Source: Collinsella sp.
Lineage (GTDB): Bacteria; Actinomycetota; Coriobacteriia; Coriobacteriales; Coriobacteriaceae
Direction: 5' to 3'
Assembly: GCA_019414465.1 (NCBI GenBank)
Contig: DXLY01000106.1
Location: 1-6,339, forward strand
Length of the DNA: 6,339 bases
In this document: piece after piece, positions 5,884 to 6,339 of the stretch
Numbering within the stretch: the stretch's first letter is position 1
How the letters are laid out: each line of letters opens with the position of its first letter
Position numbers and translations under genes: made by a program
Notes under the pieces: generated by a model
Seen by the model: the letters and a program-made list of their open reading frames with translations, nothing else
Told to the model about the DNA's origin: nothing
The model's database searches: none

Positions 5884-5950
5884 AGTTGCGGTGAGATAGT
5901 TCCTGTTTGCCCCTCACCCGGGTAATTTTAGGAACTATCTCACCGCAACT
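5884..5950. repeat. Perfect 21-bp inverted repeat between convergent genes, possible bidirectional terminator
   Basis: Positions 5884-5904 (beginning AGTTGCGGTGAG) and 5930-5950 (ending CTCACCGCAACT) are exact reverse complements over 21 bases, with a 25-base loop. The element fills the gap between the stop codons of two converging genes, where a shared terminator is expected. Neither strand has a T-run directly after the stem, which is unlike the two clear terminators in this window. The arm is long and mixed in composition, more like a repeat element or recombinogenic palindrome. The 7-mer ATCTAGC occurs on both sides (5875-5881 and 5955-5961). Confidence 0.85.
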
Positions 5951-5956
5951 TAATAT

Positions 5957-6339
5957 CTAGCAGACCTGGGTTTTACCGATCATGATGTTGAGGATCTCGA
6001 TGTCGGTGTCCTTCATGCCCACGCGGCCTACGTAGCCCATGCTGGAGATCGTCTGCTCAACGGTATCTTGGATCAGGCCCTCGCCGGCGCGGAAGCCGCG
6101 ACCCTGCATGGCCATATCATGGCCCAGAATCGCCGCATCGACGGCAGCCGAGATCTTGGCGGCACAGCTCGCTTTGGCGCCGTCGCACACGATGCCGCCC
6201 ACGTTACCGAGCGTGTTCGAGACCGTCGCGCCAATCTGCTCGCGCGTGCCACCGCACAGCCAGGTAATCGCGGCGCCGGCGCCGCACGCGGCGCAAATAG
6301 CACCGCAAAACGCCGAGAGCGCACCAATATAGCTCTTGA
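5957..6339 (-). CDS. L-cysteine desulfidase (CyuA/UPF0597 family), C-terminal part, truncated by the window edge
   Basis: The last 126 residues of an Fe-S enzyme of the CyuA (YhaM)/UPF0597 family, related to the L-serine dehydratase alpha chain; members split L-cysteine into pyruvate, ammonia and sulfide. The reading frame stays open to the right edge, so the start and N-terminal domain are missing. Numbering from the first complete codon, the fragment has a Gly/Ala/Cys-rich segment (SAFCGAICAACGAGA), then NVGGIVCDGAKASC, then GRVGMKDTDIEILNIM near the C-terminus. Cys11, Cys51 and Cys58 are spaced 40 and 7 apart, the spacing recalled for the three [4Fe-4S] ligands of the Methanocaldococcus enzyme. 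The cluster implies oxygen sensitivity and an anaerobic host. The GTG at 6200-6202 is an internal valine codon, not a start. A serine dehydratase specificity is the main alternative. Confidence 0.85.
   Translation of the reverse strand, partial: KSYIGALSAFCGAICAACGAGAAITWLCGGTREQIGATVSNTLGNVGGIVCDGAKASCAAKISAAVDAAILGHDMAMQGRGFRAGEGLIQDTVEQTISSMGYVGRVGMKDTDIEILNIMIGKTQVC

Noticed and set aside
1..6339. CRISPR array, tRNA, insertion sequence or toxin-antitoxin module
   Set aside because: No regularly spaced repeats, no tRNA cloverleaf motifs, no transposase-like protein and no paired small genes were seen on either strand.

Overview
The window is GC-rich bacterial chromosome with compact, conserved housekeeping genes. 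A ribosomal protein S1 with only four S1 domains, a bacterial type A RNase P RNA, TTG and GTG starts, and strongly G/C-ending codons point to the Actinomycetota. The protein style (an anaerobe-type C-GCAxxG-C-C protein and an oxygen-sensitive Fe-S cysteine desulfidase) fits a gut anaerobe of the Coriobacteriia such as Collinsella. The genus is an inference from general resemblance, not from a search.

Layout. 39-1322 (-): O-acetylhomoserine sulfhydrylase (metY type). 1553-1999 (+): small cysteine-rich C-GCAxxG-C-C protein, divergent from metY, with a hairpin one base ahead of its ribosome binding site. 2018-2064: terminator between convergent genes. 2068-2706 (-): YigZ/IMPACT family protein. 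2707-2933: intergenic, holding a 99-nt imperfect palindrome. About 2934-3301 (-): RNase P RNA (rnpB). 3302-3568: intergenic, with a strong plus-strand hairpin plus T-run that belongs to no known gene. 3569-3599: rpsA terminator. 3624-4790 (-): ribosomal protein S1, TTG start. 4791-5105: divergent intergenic region. 5106-5864 (+): HAD-family hydrolase. 5884-5950: perfect 21-bp inverted repeat between convergent genes. 5957-6339 (-): C-terminal part of a CyuA-type L-cysteine desulfidase, running off the right edge.

How the parts fit. There is no long operon; nearly every gene is its own transcription unit, in divergent or convergent pairs separated by hairpins. Two genes at opposite ends handle sulfide: the desulfidase family releases it from cysteine, and the MetY family fixes it into homocysteine. 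They are about 4.6 kb apart and any functional link is only an inference. No transposase, CRISPR array, phage gene, tRNA or toxin-antitoxin pair is visible. The unexplained material is in the intergenic regions: three structured stretches (2822-2920, 3392-3514, 5884-5950) that coding genes do not account for.
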